A stretch of 64,000 bases of DNA from assembly GCF_009026145.1 (NCBI RefSeq), contig NZ_WBUE01000016.1:1-64000 (forward strand), given 5' to 3'. Made by a program: the position numbers and the translations under genes. The notes under the pieces are model-generated. The model searched no databases. It had not been told where the DNA came from and saw nothing but the letters and a program-made list of their open reading frames with translations. This stretch comes from Hyphomicrobium sp. GTDB taxonomy: Bacteria; Pseudomonadota; Alphaproteobacteria; Rhizobiales; Hyphomicrobiaceae. Shown piece by piece: positions 8,196 to 15,891 of the stretch; positions within the stretch are counted from its first letter, which is position 1, and each line of letters opens with the position of its first letter.

Positions 8196-9254
8196 TTATG
8201 CATTGACCGAGATCAATGCGTCGCCCCCTAGCCCGTGCCCGGCCAGCAGGGCGACGGCGACGGCCGGGGCGCACCGTGTCACCCATTCGCGGCATTCATC
8301 GTTCGCCTCGATGAGGGCACCGAACGGGTGGCATGCACGGCCGAGCTCGCTGGCCAGGGTGGCGATCTCGGGCGCGCCGATGCCGGCGGCGATAACGGGT
8401 GCATGTGAGGACAACGGCACCGCCGCTAGGACCTCCTCTATGGCAGCGCGGATATCGCGCATCTGCTGCTCGGCGATTTCGCGCGCCGAGCGGCGCCAGG
8501 CCTCGAGGTCGGCGTCGATGGCGTCGCGGCCGAAGCAGCGTGCCAAGCGCGCGACGCTCTCCCCAACCGACTTGCCGCGGCCGTCGGCCGTGCCGTGCTG
8601 ATCGACGCCCTCCGGCAGCTCGCCGAGGATGCGGCGCACGTCGGCCATATTGGCGAAGCCGCCGGCGGCAAGCCGCTGCGCGCGCCGGCGCAGCGTGGCG
8701 GTGCGGGCGACCGCACTAACGTCGGTGCGGGTCAGCCCGGTGTAGATGAGCTCACCTGTCGCCAGGCGCTCGCCGTCGGTGATGCCGCGCGCACAGACGC
8801 TGCCGCCGAGCACGGCCACGATGTCGGTCGTCGTCGACCCCATGTCGACGAGCAGGGCCTCGGGCATGTGGCGCGCGATCAGCGCGGCGCTGGCGAGAAA
8901 GTTGGTGGAGGCGACGTGCATCGGATCGGCGTGTGCGTGCTCGATGCTGCCGAAGCCGCGCGGGCCCGTCCAGATGCGCAAGCTGGTTCCCAGCAGATCC
9001 GTCAGTCGGTCGAGGATGGCGGCGACGCCGGTTCGCCGATCGGGGAACAGCTCGCACAACTCCCCCGTCATCGTCGCCGCGTGGATGTCGGCGCGCGCGG
9101 TGAGCGGCGCTGCCGCGGCGAACGCCATGTCGAGCTTGTCGAGCCCCTGCCACAGAGGGCAGGCGATCTGCCGCACGGCGATGACGCGGCCACCCTCGGC
9201 GAGCGCCACCTTGAGGTGCGCGCCGCCTACGTCGTATCCGGCCGTGATGGCCAT
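8196..9254 (-). CDS. mfnF: Hydantoinase/oxoprolinase-family protein, MfnF-like
   Basis: The 352-residue protein has the ASKHA-like fold seen in hydantoinase A relatives: YDVGGAHLKVAL at the N-terminus, LLVDMGSTTTDIVAV in the phosphate-binding region and PVIAAGIGAPEIATLA near the C-terminus. In methanogens MfnF couples the furan diphosphate from MfnE to glutamyl-tyramine. In bacterial methylofuran the acceptor may instead contain tyrosine. With mfnB and mfnE nearby, the core of furan assembly is present. It is transcribed away from the HisA-like gene across a region with two palindromic elements. Confidence 0.8.
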   Translation of the reverse strand: MAITAGYDVGGAHLKVALAEGGRVIAVRQIACPLWQGLDKLDMAFAAAAPLTARADIHAATMTGELCELFPDRRTGVAAILDRLTDLLGTSLRIWTGPRGFGSIEHAHADPMHVASTNFLASAALIARHMPEALLVDMGSTTTDIVAVLGGSVCARGITDGERLATGELIYTGLTRTDVSAVARTATLRRRAQRLAAGGFANMADVRRILGELPEGVDQHGTADGRGKSVGESVARLARCFGRDAIDADLEAWRRSAREIAEQQMRDIRAAIEEVLAAVPLSSHAPVIAAGIGAPEIATLASELGRACHPFGALIEANDECREWVTRCAPAVAVALLAGHGLGGDALISVNA

Positions 9255-9323
9255 GGCTCACCTTCGCGCCGTTGGGCTTTCTTGCGCGCCCGGCCGTGTT
9301 ACACGAGGGGCGCGCGGAGGCAA

Positions 9324-9401
9324 GCTAGTGTGATGACCGAGAAATTTGCTATCATGAGCGGCGAGGTATCGAGCGAATTTCTCGATCTGAATCACACTAG
9401 C
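9324..9401. repeat. Palindromic repeat, copy 1
   Basis: This 78-bp imperfect palindrome has an outer perfect 11-bp stem (GCTAGTGTGAT at 9324-9334 with its complement at 9391-9401) and an inner perfect 9-bp stem (9338-9346 with 9376-9384). A few further pairs surround a loop of about 21 bases. It lies between mfnF and the HisA-like gene, 14 bp from a second element of the same size and layout. Confidence 0.85.
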
Positions 9402-9414
9402 AACTATATGATTT

Positions 9415-9490
9415 TAGTGTCCCTTTTTCTTCCGAAGTTCGCTCCCCGCCCCAGCAGCAAACTCTGGCGAACTTCGGAATCGGGACGCTA
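9415..9490. repeat. Palindromic repeat, copy 2
   Basis: This 76-bp palindrome has an outer 9-bp stem (TAGTGTCCC at 9415-9423 with 9482-9490, one G-T pair), a short asymmetric bulge, and an inner perfect 13-bp stem TTCCGAAGTTCGC (9430-9442 with 9467-9479) around a 24-base loop. The outer arm again starts TAGTGT and the inner arm ends TTCGC, as in copy 1, so both look like members of one MITE/REP-like family. It ends 3 bp before the next start codon. Confidence 0.85.
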
Positions 9491-9493
9491 GCC

Positions 9494-10201
9494 ATGGACG
9501 TGATCCCGGTCATCGACGTGCGCCACGGCGTGGCGGTGGCCGCCGTGCGTGGGCAACGCGCCGATTACCGGCCGCTGGCGACGCCGTTGGCGCAAGGGTG
9601 CGACCCGGTCGCCGTCGCCCGCGGCTATGCAGCGCTGTTTACTTTTCCGATCCTTTACGTCGCCGACCTCGATGGCATCGAGGGCCACGGTCGCGATGCC
9701 GGCCTCGCCGCCCGGCTCGCGGCCGCGCTGCCCAAGGCGCGCCTCTGGATCGACGACGGCACGCCGCCCGGCGCTGCCGCGCGCCGCATCGCCGAGGAGG
9801 AGCACGCGACGCCGGTCATCGGCACGGAGAGCCTGCATGGTCCTGAAGATATCGCCGCGCTGCGGGCGCTGCCAGGCGATGCCTACGTGCTCTCGCTCGA
9901 CTTTCGGAACGACAGTTTCGTGGGCCCAGCAATCGTGCTCGACGAACCGCAGCACTGGCCCGACAGCATCATTGTCATGACACTCGCCCGTGTCGGCTCG
10001 GGCGAGGGACCAGACATCGCTGCCATCGCGGCCATCGTCACTCGCGCCGGCAGCCGCCGCATCTATGCCGCTGGGGGCGTCCGGGATCGTGCCGACATCG
10101 TCAAGCTGCATGCCGCCGGCGCCAGTGGCGTGCTCGTCGCCACGGCGTTGCATCGTGGCACGTTAAAGGCCGGCGACCTCGAGGAGATCGCCGGCCTTTG
10201 A
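9494..10201 (+). CDS. HisA/HisF-family protein of the C1 cluster
   Basis: The 235-residue TIM-barrel protein is related to phosphoribosylformimino isomerases: MDVIPVIDVRHGVAVAAVRG at the N-terminus, LYVADLDGIEG, and phosphate-binding AAGGVRDRADI plus GVLVATALH at the C-terminus. It is not a standard histidine gene, since no his genes are nearby and relatives occur with H4MPT genes; its reaction is not known to me. The ATG at 9494 lies directly after a palindromic repeat and has no visible ribosome binding site. A terminator hairpin covers its last codons. Confidence 0.78.
   Translation: MDVIPVIDVRHGVAVAAVRGQRADYRPLATPLAQGCDPVAVARGYAALFTFPILYVADLDGIEGHGRDAGLAARLAAALPKARLWIDDGTPPGAAARRIAEEEHATPVIGTESLHGPEDIAALRALPGDAYVLSLDFRNDSFVGPAIVLDEPQHWPDSIIVMTLARVGSGEGPDIAAIAAIVTRAGSRRIYAAGGVRDRADIVKLHAAGASGVLVATALHRGTLKAGDLEEIAGL
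10165..10199. terminator. Hairpin terminator inside the end of the HisA-like gene
   Basis: A perfect 12-bp stem AAAGGCCGGCGA / TCGCCGGCCTTT (10165-10176 with 10188-10199) surrounds an 11-base loop and runs to the first base of the stop codon. A-tract and T-tract ends make it usable in both directions, so it could also stop transcripts arriving from fae on the other strand. The T-run is only three bases long. Confidence 0.65.
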
Positions 10202-10341
10202 TGGCGTAGCACGAAGGGCTTGAGCAGAACCGCGCGCCGGGGGTTCTACCCGTTCCAACGGCCAGAAAGCAGTCTACCCAATCGCTGCAGCAGACCCCTC
10301 TTCATAGGCGGGGCTTCATCCTGCTGTGGACGGTTTCCGCT

Positions 10342-10854
10342 TCAAGTCTTCGCACCGAACGGATGGTGAGCGGAGTTGCGCTGGGCGGTAACCTCGGCGG
10401 CGGTCGGCTTGCCGGCGACGGCGCGGGCGATCGACTCCTTCACGGCGCGATAGTTGTAGTCCTGGATCTTGGCGTCGTCGGAGGCTTCCCAGTGGATGAA
10501 CACGCCGACGCAGATGAAGACGTCGTCAGCTTCCGAGGCTGGGATCACGCCCTCGGCGACCGAGTCCTGCACGGCCTTGGCGACGGCATACTGGGCGGGT
10601 CCGAACATCTGGACGGCCTGGCGGGCGTCCTTGATGGTGACCTTGTTGTAGAGAATCGTGTTCGGCTTGCAGGGGAGGTTCGGCGCGATCACCGCGAGCA
10701 GAGTCGTGAAGCCGTCCTTGTTGTTGGTCAGCGCGTTGCAGAACGCCGTCTCAGCGGCCGAGCCGCGCGGGCCCATGAGCAGGTCGATGTGGGCGACCTC
10801 GTTTCCATCACCGACGAGCGACTCGCCGATGAGCACCTTGTTGATCTTGGCCAT
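10342..10854 (-). CDS. fae: Formaldehyde-activating enzyme
   Basis: The 170-residue Fae condenses formaldehyde with tetrahydromethanopterin to methylene-H4MPT, the entry reaction of the pathway. Conservation is very high: [13 protein letters not shown] with the candidate catalytic His22, [37 protein letters not shown] and VGVFIHWEA. It follows the mptG-mtdB-mch operon on the same strand after a 203-bp gap, so it probably has its own strong promoter, as expected for an abundant detoxifying enzyme. Identification is firm. Confidence 0.97.
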   Translation of the reverse strand: MAKINKVLIGESLVGDGNEVAHIDLLMGPRGSAAETAFCNALTNNKDGFTTLLAVIAPNLPCKPNTILYNKVTIKDARQAVQMFGPAQYAVAKAVQDSVAEGVIPASEADDVFICVGVFIHWEASDDAKIQDYNYRAVKESIARAVAGKPTAAEVTAQRNSAHHPFGAKT

Positions 10855-11057
10855 TTCGGGGTTTCTCCCAAGCTATGAACACCACGAGCACCAACGCCAC
10901 CCCGCCGAGGCCGAGCTGCACCGGTTCTGCCCAATTTCGAAAAGCTATCCTTTGTTATCTGCGTCCGGTGACGTTGTCCCCGAACCGGTTGGCCGGATAG
11001 CGGCGCGCCTTAAGCACCGCCCCTAGATAACGCGAGGCACCCTCCCGAGACAAGGGG

Positions 11058-11921
11058 CTACGGTGCGGTTGCCGGACCCAAGGCGTCGCATATGGAAGCG
11101 GCAAAAATAGTGGCTACAACGAGGTCCGCCGTGGTGCCGGGATTAACGCTGCGGCGCTTCAGGTCTGCATCGAAATCGCGCAGTTTTGGCAGCGTGTTGC
11201 GTTGCGCAACGGGGCGCCAGAAAGGCGACAAGGCCTGGGCCTCGCGGCGAACCTCGTTGGCGACGAATTCGCCATGTTTGCGAACAATGTGGCTGTCTGG
11301 AAATTGGGCAAGATAGGCCATGTCGAGCGTGGTGATCGCTAGCTGGTCATCGTGCGCCTCGGCGCGCGCGCGGCGCAGCTCGGGCAATCCGAACTCGAAT
11401 ATGTCGGCAAAGCCCGTCGAATAGTTGAAGGCGATGCGGTCGCGGTCGGCGGCCAGGTTCATCGCCTCGATGAGCCCGATGGTCGGCGGCACGGCAATAT
11501 CCTGCTCGGGCGCCGCGCCGAGACCGCCTGGACGGGCACGCCGGATAGCGGCATAGGCGGCGGCGGCATCAGTGGCGTCGAGCGAGGCAAGCACCGCGCG
11601 CAGGCGATCGCGCAGACCGGCTTCGAGGGTCATCTCGGCCGCGGCGGCGAGCGGGGCACACAGCAGCAGGATGCCGAGATTAGTATTGCAGCCTGCGGCT
11701 GCGAACGAGGCCTCGACCGCGCGCAGGACGCGCGTGCCGACCTTCTCGCCGCGTGCAGCGACCCACGGCGCCGCCGCTTCGGCGCTCATCTCGAACTGCG
11801 CCACCTCCATGCCGTGACCGCCGGCATGCACGTGAACGTTGCCGGGCTTGAGCGCGGCCAGCTCGGCGCGGCAGGCGGCGAGAAACAACCCGCCGATCTG
11901 CGCCTCCTTCAGGCGGGGCAT
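11058..11921 (-). CDS. Triphosphoribosyl-dephospho-CoA synthase-like (CitG family) protein of the H4MPT cluster
   Basis: The 287-residue CitG/MdcB-family protein has ALKPGNVHVHAGGHGM near the N-terminus, a GCNTNLGILLLCAPLA stretch and FNYSTGFADIFEFG in the middle. True CitG makes a prosthetic-group precursor for citrate lyase, but no citrate or malonate lyase genes are near. Members within H4MPT clusters are thought to act on the ribofuranosyl part of the cofactor, which I cannot confirm. It overlaps the RimK-like ATP-grasp gene by 13 bp. Confidence 0.82.
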   Translation of the reverse strand: MPRLKEAQIGGLFLAACRAELAALKPGNVHVHAGGHGMEVAQFEMSAEAAAPWVAARGEKVGTRVLRAVEASFAAAGCNTNLGILLLCAPLAAAAEMTLEAGLRDRLRAVLASLDATDAAAAYAAIRRARPGGLGAAPEQDIAVPPTIGLIEAMNLAADRDRIAFNYSTGFADIFEFGLPELRRARAEAHDDQLAITTLDMAYLAQFPDSHIVRKHGEFVANEVRREAQALSPFWRPVAQRNTLPKLRDFDADLKRRSVNPGTTADLVVATIFAASICDALGPATAP

Positions 11922-12886
11922 GGTTCGGAACGCGGCTCGGAACGGGGCTCTGGCGCCTCCCGCCGATGCTCGGCCACGGCGAGGAGGAAGTCCTCGATGA
12001 TCGTCTCGGCGATGTCGACGTCGGAGACGCTCTGCAGCCCGCGCCAGGACGGGTTGCTGTTGACCTCGAGCACCAGCAGCCGCCCGTCGGGTGTGCGGAT
12101 GAGATCGACGCCGGCGTAGTCCGCGCCCACAGCGGCGAGCGCGCCGGCAGCGAGCCGCGCCATCTCCTCGCTTGGAATGTGGGGGCTGGGCTCGCCGCCC
12201 TGGTGGACATTGGTGATCCAGTTGCCGGCGCGGCGGGCCATGGCCGCGACCACTCTACGGCGGGTGACGATGACCCGCCAATCCTCGAATGTGACGCCGG
12301 ACGACGGCACGAAGTCCTGCAAATAGTAGATGTTGTCGGCAGCCTCGGGAGAGGGGAGGCCGGCGGCATCATCGACGCGCAGCAGGCCCTTGCCCTGCGA
12401 ACCGAACAGTGGCTTGAAGATCAGCGGCCGGGCGGCCGAACGCACGTAGTCATCGGCTCCAGTGGGACCCTCCATGGTGCGGGTGCGCGGCGTCGGTATG
12501 CCCGCCTTGTGCAGCAGGAACGTCGTCGCCGACTTGTCGACGCAGCGCTCGATGGCGCGCGCGTCGTTCCATACGCGTACCCCGCTCTCGCGCAGCGCGT
12601 GCAGGATGCCGAGCCGGAAGGTGATCTGCTCCAGCGTGCCGGCCGAGATGGAGCGCACGAACACTGCGTCTGGCAACCTGCCATCGAAGCCGGGAATGTC
12701 GATGCCGCCTGCGAGCTGCGTATCGAAGGCGCAGCGAGGCAGCGACGTGACGACGACATAGGCACCGCGCGCCCGCAGCGCCTCGGCGAGGCGGCGCACG
12801 TGCCAATTGCCGCTCTCCTCCTCGAGGAACAGAGCGATGCGCAATCCGCTTCCGCTGTGCTCAGCGGAAGCTTTTATCGACGACAT
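11909..12886 (-). CDS. RimK-like ATP-grasp ligase of the C1 cluster
   Basis: The 325-residue ATP-grasp enzyme shows LRIALFLEEES at the start, KPLFGSQGKGLLRV in the ATP-binding lid and metal-binding LLVLEVNSNPSWRGLQ near the end. Relatives include RimK and the archaeal H4MPT:glutamate ligase MptN, and this gene corresponds to the type called orf17 in methylotroph literature. A role in adding glutamate to H4MPT or methanofuran is plausible. ATG 12886 was chosen over an upstream start because the upstream 35 residues lie wholly inside mch. It overlaps mch by 26 bp. The C-terminus has a short PRSE repeat. Confidence 0.82.
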   Translation of the reverse strand: MSSIKASAEHSGSGLRIALFLEEESGNWHVRRLAEALRARGAYVVVTSLPRCAFDTQLAGGIDIPGFDGRLPDAVFVRSISAGTLEQITFRLGILHALRESGVRVWNDARAIERCVDKSATTFLLHKAGIPTPRTRTMEGPTGADDYVRSAARPLIFKPLFGSQGKGLLRVDDAAGLPSPEAADNIYYLQDFVPSSGVTFEDWRVIVTRRRVVAAMARRAGNWITNVHQGGEPSPHIPSEEMARLAAGALAAVGADYAGVDLIRTPDGRLLVLEVNSNPSWRGLQSVSDVDIAETIIEDFLLAVAEHRREAPEPRSEPRSEPCPA

Positions 12887-13832
12887 CTGGAGCAAGCTCG
12901 CCCGCGTGGAAGGATGAGCCCGTATCGAGGTTGGAAACGATGACCTCGGCAGGGCTGAACAGCATGGGATCGATTTTGTAGAAGTCGCCACCGGCCGCCG
13001 CGAAGATTTCGGCGAACGGCAGGCCGTAGGCGGAGCAGGTAGAGCTGGGCAGGGTCTGCGCCAGCTTTTGGGCCGCCTCGTCGCCGCCGCGCACGAATAG
13101 CTGCACGCGGCCGCCGTAGATAATGGCGTCGTTGGTGCGCCCCATCGCCTTCATGAAGTCCGGGATCGGCGGCGCAATGGGGGCGGTGCCGATGCCGTCC
13201 TCGATGTGCTCGAGCGGGAAGTGCAACTCGTGCGCCTTGTGCAGGGCGACCTCGAGCACGCGCGCGGCGATCTGCACGGTACCGGCGAGGCTGCCCGTCG
13301 GGGCGAAGAGGATGGTCAGATCGGTCGGCTGCACGCCGCATGCCGCCGCAATCATGCGGGCAACCGCTGCCGGCGGGGCCTTATCGCCTTCGATGACCAG
13401 CGAGGCCTTGCTATAGTGGTCGACGTAGCCGAGGTCTTTATAGAGCGCTTCGACGCGGGAGAGGGCGCGCGCGGGACCGGAGCCAAGGGCGAAGAAGCCG
13501 CTCTCCTGCTCGCTGATCTGCCAGCCGGCATACTGGCTGGCAAGGCAGGCGATGACTGGGTTGGTGGCGTGCACGGTGACGCCGAGCGGCCAGTGCTTGA
13601 GGCCCGAGGAGGTGTGCAGCGACACGGTGCCGAGACCGCCCATGCACACCTCGGCGAGGCGGCGTCCGGCTTCGAGCCCGCCTATCGCGCGCGCGCCGAG
13701 GTCGATGCACCGCTCGCCGGCGGTGCCAAAGGTCACCTCGCAGCGCAGGGCGCTGGCGTCGGCGACGATGCCTTCAACGAGCTTGGCTGCGCGCGCCGAA
13801 ACGCTCGGGGCCGGGCCGTTGTATTTCTGCAT
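12861..13832 (-). CDS. mch: Methenyltetrahydromethanopterin cyclohydrolase
   Basis: The 323-residue Mch hydrolyses methenyl-H4MPT to formyl-H4MPT. Family features are VCMGGLGTVSLHTS, VTVHATNPVIACLASQYAGW, ESGFFALGSGPARAL, ILFAPTGSLAGTVQIAARV and GIGTAPIAP. ATG 13832 follows GGGAG at a good distance; the longer open frame upstream is shadow of the ATP-grasp gene, which this gene overlaps by 59 bp. It sits between mtdB and the RimK-like gene in one operon. Confidence 0.96.
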   Translation of the reverse strand: MQKYNGPAPSVSARAAKLVEGIVADASALRCEVTFGTAGERCIDLGARAIGGLEAGRRLAEVCMGGLGTVSLHTSSGLKHWPLGVTVHATNPVIACLASQYAGWQISEQESGFFALGSGPARALSRVEALYKDLGYVDHYSKASLVIEGDKAPPAAVARMIAAACGVQPTDLTILFAPTGSLAGTVQIAARVLEVALHKAHELHFPLEHIEDGIGTAPIAPPIPDFMKAMGRTNDAIIYGGRVQLFVRGGDEAAQKLAQTLPSSTCSAYGLPFAEIFAAAGGDFYKIDPMLFSPAEVIVSNLDTGSSFHAGELAPDVVDKSFR

Positions 13833-14967
13833 TGTTGCTGCGCTCCCTGTTTGGCGCCTGTGCATACAGCATCTCACCCAGTACGTCCAAGCGCCGGTGG
13901 CAGCTCCGGAACGCCTCCTCGGCGGTCTCCCCGGCGGCAAAGACGGTGGCGATCGGACGGTAGCGCGGGATGCGGGTGGCGGGTGATGGGCGATCGGCTG
14001 TCCACGCTGGCCAGGAGAGGGAGGCGACGGCGAGCGGGCCGGGGTCGGCGTAGAGGACCGCGGCGGCACGGGCGCCGTTCAGTACCGGCAGCTGCGGCGC
14101 CCGCCCCTCGCAGGCGGCGAGATGCGCGTGGAACAACGACCCGGTGGCGTCGTCAAACACGTCGAGCGTGGCGCTGGGGCGCGGGTTGATGTCCAACAGA
14201 TAGGGTGTCGTGCCGACCAGGAGAAAATCGAAGGCGACGAGGCCGACGAGACCCAGGGCGCCGCAGAGCTGCTCGACCGCGGCGCGTATCGACATTTCGA
14301 TAGCGGGCGCGAGGCGCACCGGACCCACGGCGCCGCCATAGCGGTAGGGGCGGGGGCCGCAACCGACTATCCACTGGCGGCTAATGCCGACCATGTGCGC
14401 GCCGTCGCGCGTGGCAATGGCGAGGGCTGAAGCCGGCTCGCCGACGAGGCGACGCTGAAAGTAGCGTCGCGGGCTGCGCTCGGCGACGGTCGCCGGCACG
14501 ATATGCGCGCCGCCGCTGCCGCCGATGCGCTTCGACAACCACTCGCCCGGTTTCTCTGGCGGTGCGAGGCGCGTTTCGGGATGGGCGATGGCGAGCGCAT
14601 CGAGCAGCGCCCCGAGGGCTGCAGGGTTCTTGCTGCGCGCGACCGTCGAGGCGTCATTGCCGATGAGCCGATAGCGGCGCGCCAGCGCGGCAATAAGCTT
14701 GGGGCGGTCCTCGAAGCCGGAGCCGAGAACGAGCCCGATCGGAGGTCGCGCAGGCGCGGCGGCGAGCTCGGCGAGCGCGGTGAAGACCGGCTTGGCGTGA
14801 AAGCCGATGCGCGCCGCATCTTTGACGCAGCGCGCCTCCGCCGCGAGCTCGCCGGTGTCGCTGTCGCCGAACGCGTCGGCAACCAGCGGCAGGTAGCCCG
14901 CGCGCCGGGCGGAGGCGGCGAGCCCCCGCCCGGACAGCGCAGCGATGAGGATGGTCTTTGCCGTCAA
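13774..14967 (-). CDS. ATP-grasp protein of the H4MPT/methanofuran cluster (COG2232 type)
   Basis: The 397-residue ATP-grasp enzyme has ILIAALSGRGLAASARRAGY at the start, a GLVLGSGFEDRP loop, SKRIGGSGGAHI, and the metal site LVAFDFLLVGTTPYLLDINPRPSATLD. It is of the group annotated as predicted carboligases related to biotin carboxylase and occurs in bacterial C1 clusters. A ligase step in methylofuran or H4MPT side-chain assembly is likely, with unknown acceptor. Its start overlaps the mtdB stop by 4 bp. The 3' end overlaps mch by an unusual 59 bp. Confidence 0.8.
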   Translation of the reverse strand: MTAKTILIAALSGRGLAASARRAGYLPLVADAFGDSDTGELAAEARCVKDAARIGFHAKPVFTALAELAAAPARPPIGLVLGSGFEDRPKLIAALARRYRLIGNDASTVARSKNPAALGALLDALAIAHPETRLAPPEKPGEWLSKRIGGSGGAHIVPATVAERSPRRYFQRRLVGEPASALAIATRDGAHMVGISRQWIVGCGPRPYRYGGAVGPVRLAPAIEMSIRAAVEQLCGALGLVGLVAFDFLLVGTTPYLLDINPRPSATLDVFDDATGSLFHAHLAACEGRAPQLPVLNGARAAAVLYADPGPLAVASLSWPAWTADRPSPATRIPRYRPIATVFAAGETAEEAFRSCHRRLDVLGEMLYAQAPNRERSNNAEIQRPGPERFGARSQAR

Positions 14968-15863
14968 GCTGTGAGCGTCCGCGCCAGCTCGAAGGCGGCG
15001 CGGAAGTCGAAGTGCACCGGCTTGTCGGAGGCGATCATGCGTTTAAAGAGACCGGACTCGGTCTTGTACTTGATGTCGCCGATGGCGAGCGGACCGACGC
15101 CGAGGGCGTTACATCCCGGAAGCGGTGCGCCGTCCATGAACAGCTCCATGCCGTCGACGCCGGGCGGTGGGACGGCATTGACGTCGGCGACGACGAGCAG
15201 GTTGTTGGCCTTCGCCTTGTTCTCCGCGCTGATGACGCGCACGCCGGCGGCGGCCGCGGCGAAGATCACCTCGGCGTCGGAGATGATCGCCTGCTTCGCC
15301 TCTTCCGTTTCGCCGGACTTGGCGATGAGGTCGACGCCGAAGCGCTGCTTGGAAACCTCGGCCGACCTGATGACGCGGTCGACGCCGCGGTGGGCGACGA
15401 GGGTCACCTGTGCACCCTCCAGCGCAGCGATGATCGAGGAGGCGAAGCCGACGACGCCGGTGGCGCCGAACACGGCGACGCGCAGCCCCTTCCAGCCGCG
15501 GTTGAACTTGGTGCGCAGCACGCGCTCGACGCAGGCGACCATGGCCGCAGCGGTCGTGAACGAGCCGGCCGGATCGGCGAAGGTGGAGAGACCGAACGGT
15601 GGCACCAGCGCCTTCTGCGCCGCATCCATCATGTCGAGAGCCAGGATGGCGTCCTTGCCGCCGATGAAGAGGCCGGTCCTCACGCCGAAGTTCGGCGGGC
15701 GCGAGAAGATCGCGTCCTGAGTGAGCGCAGTCACCTCCTCCAACGTCACGTTGATATAGGGGACGATAACTTTGTAACCGGCATCCGCTGCCATGTTCAC
15801 GTCGAACGGAGACATGTGCTTCTGCGGCGAGAGCATGTGCAGAATCGGAGTGGCGTCGCTCAT
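14964..15863 (-). CDS. mtdB: NAD(P)-dependent methylene-tetrahydromethanopterin dehydrogenase
   Basis: The 299-residue MtdB oxidises methylene-H4MPT to methenyl-H4MPT using NAD or NADP. Visible features are ILHMLSPQKHMSPFDVNMAADAGY, the substrate region FGVRTGLFIGGKDA, and a Rossmann motif VAVFGATGVVGFASSIIAAL. It lies 28 bp after mptG and overlaps the next gene. With Fae upstream and Mch downstream in the pathway, three successive H4MPT steps are encoded in this block. Confidence 0.95.
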   Translation of the reverse strand: MSDATPILHMLSPQKHMSPFDVNMAADAGYKVIVPYINVTLEEVTALTQDAIFSRPPNFGVRTGLFIGGKDAILALDMMDAAQKALVPPFGLSTFADPAGSFTTAAAMVACVERVLRTKFNRGWKGLRVAVFGATGVVGFASSIIAALEGAQVTLVAHRGVDRVIRSAEVSKQRFGVDLIAKSGETEEAKQAIISDAEVIFAAAAAGVRVISAENKAKANNLLVVADVNAVPPPGVDGMELFMDGAPLPGCNALGVGPLAIGDIKYKTESGLFKRMIASDKPVHFDFRAAFELARTLTA

Positions 15864-15891
15864 TTTTTGGTCTTTCCTCGGCTCTTTGAAC

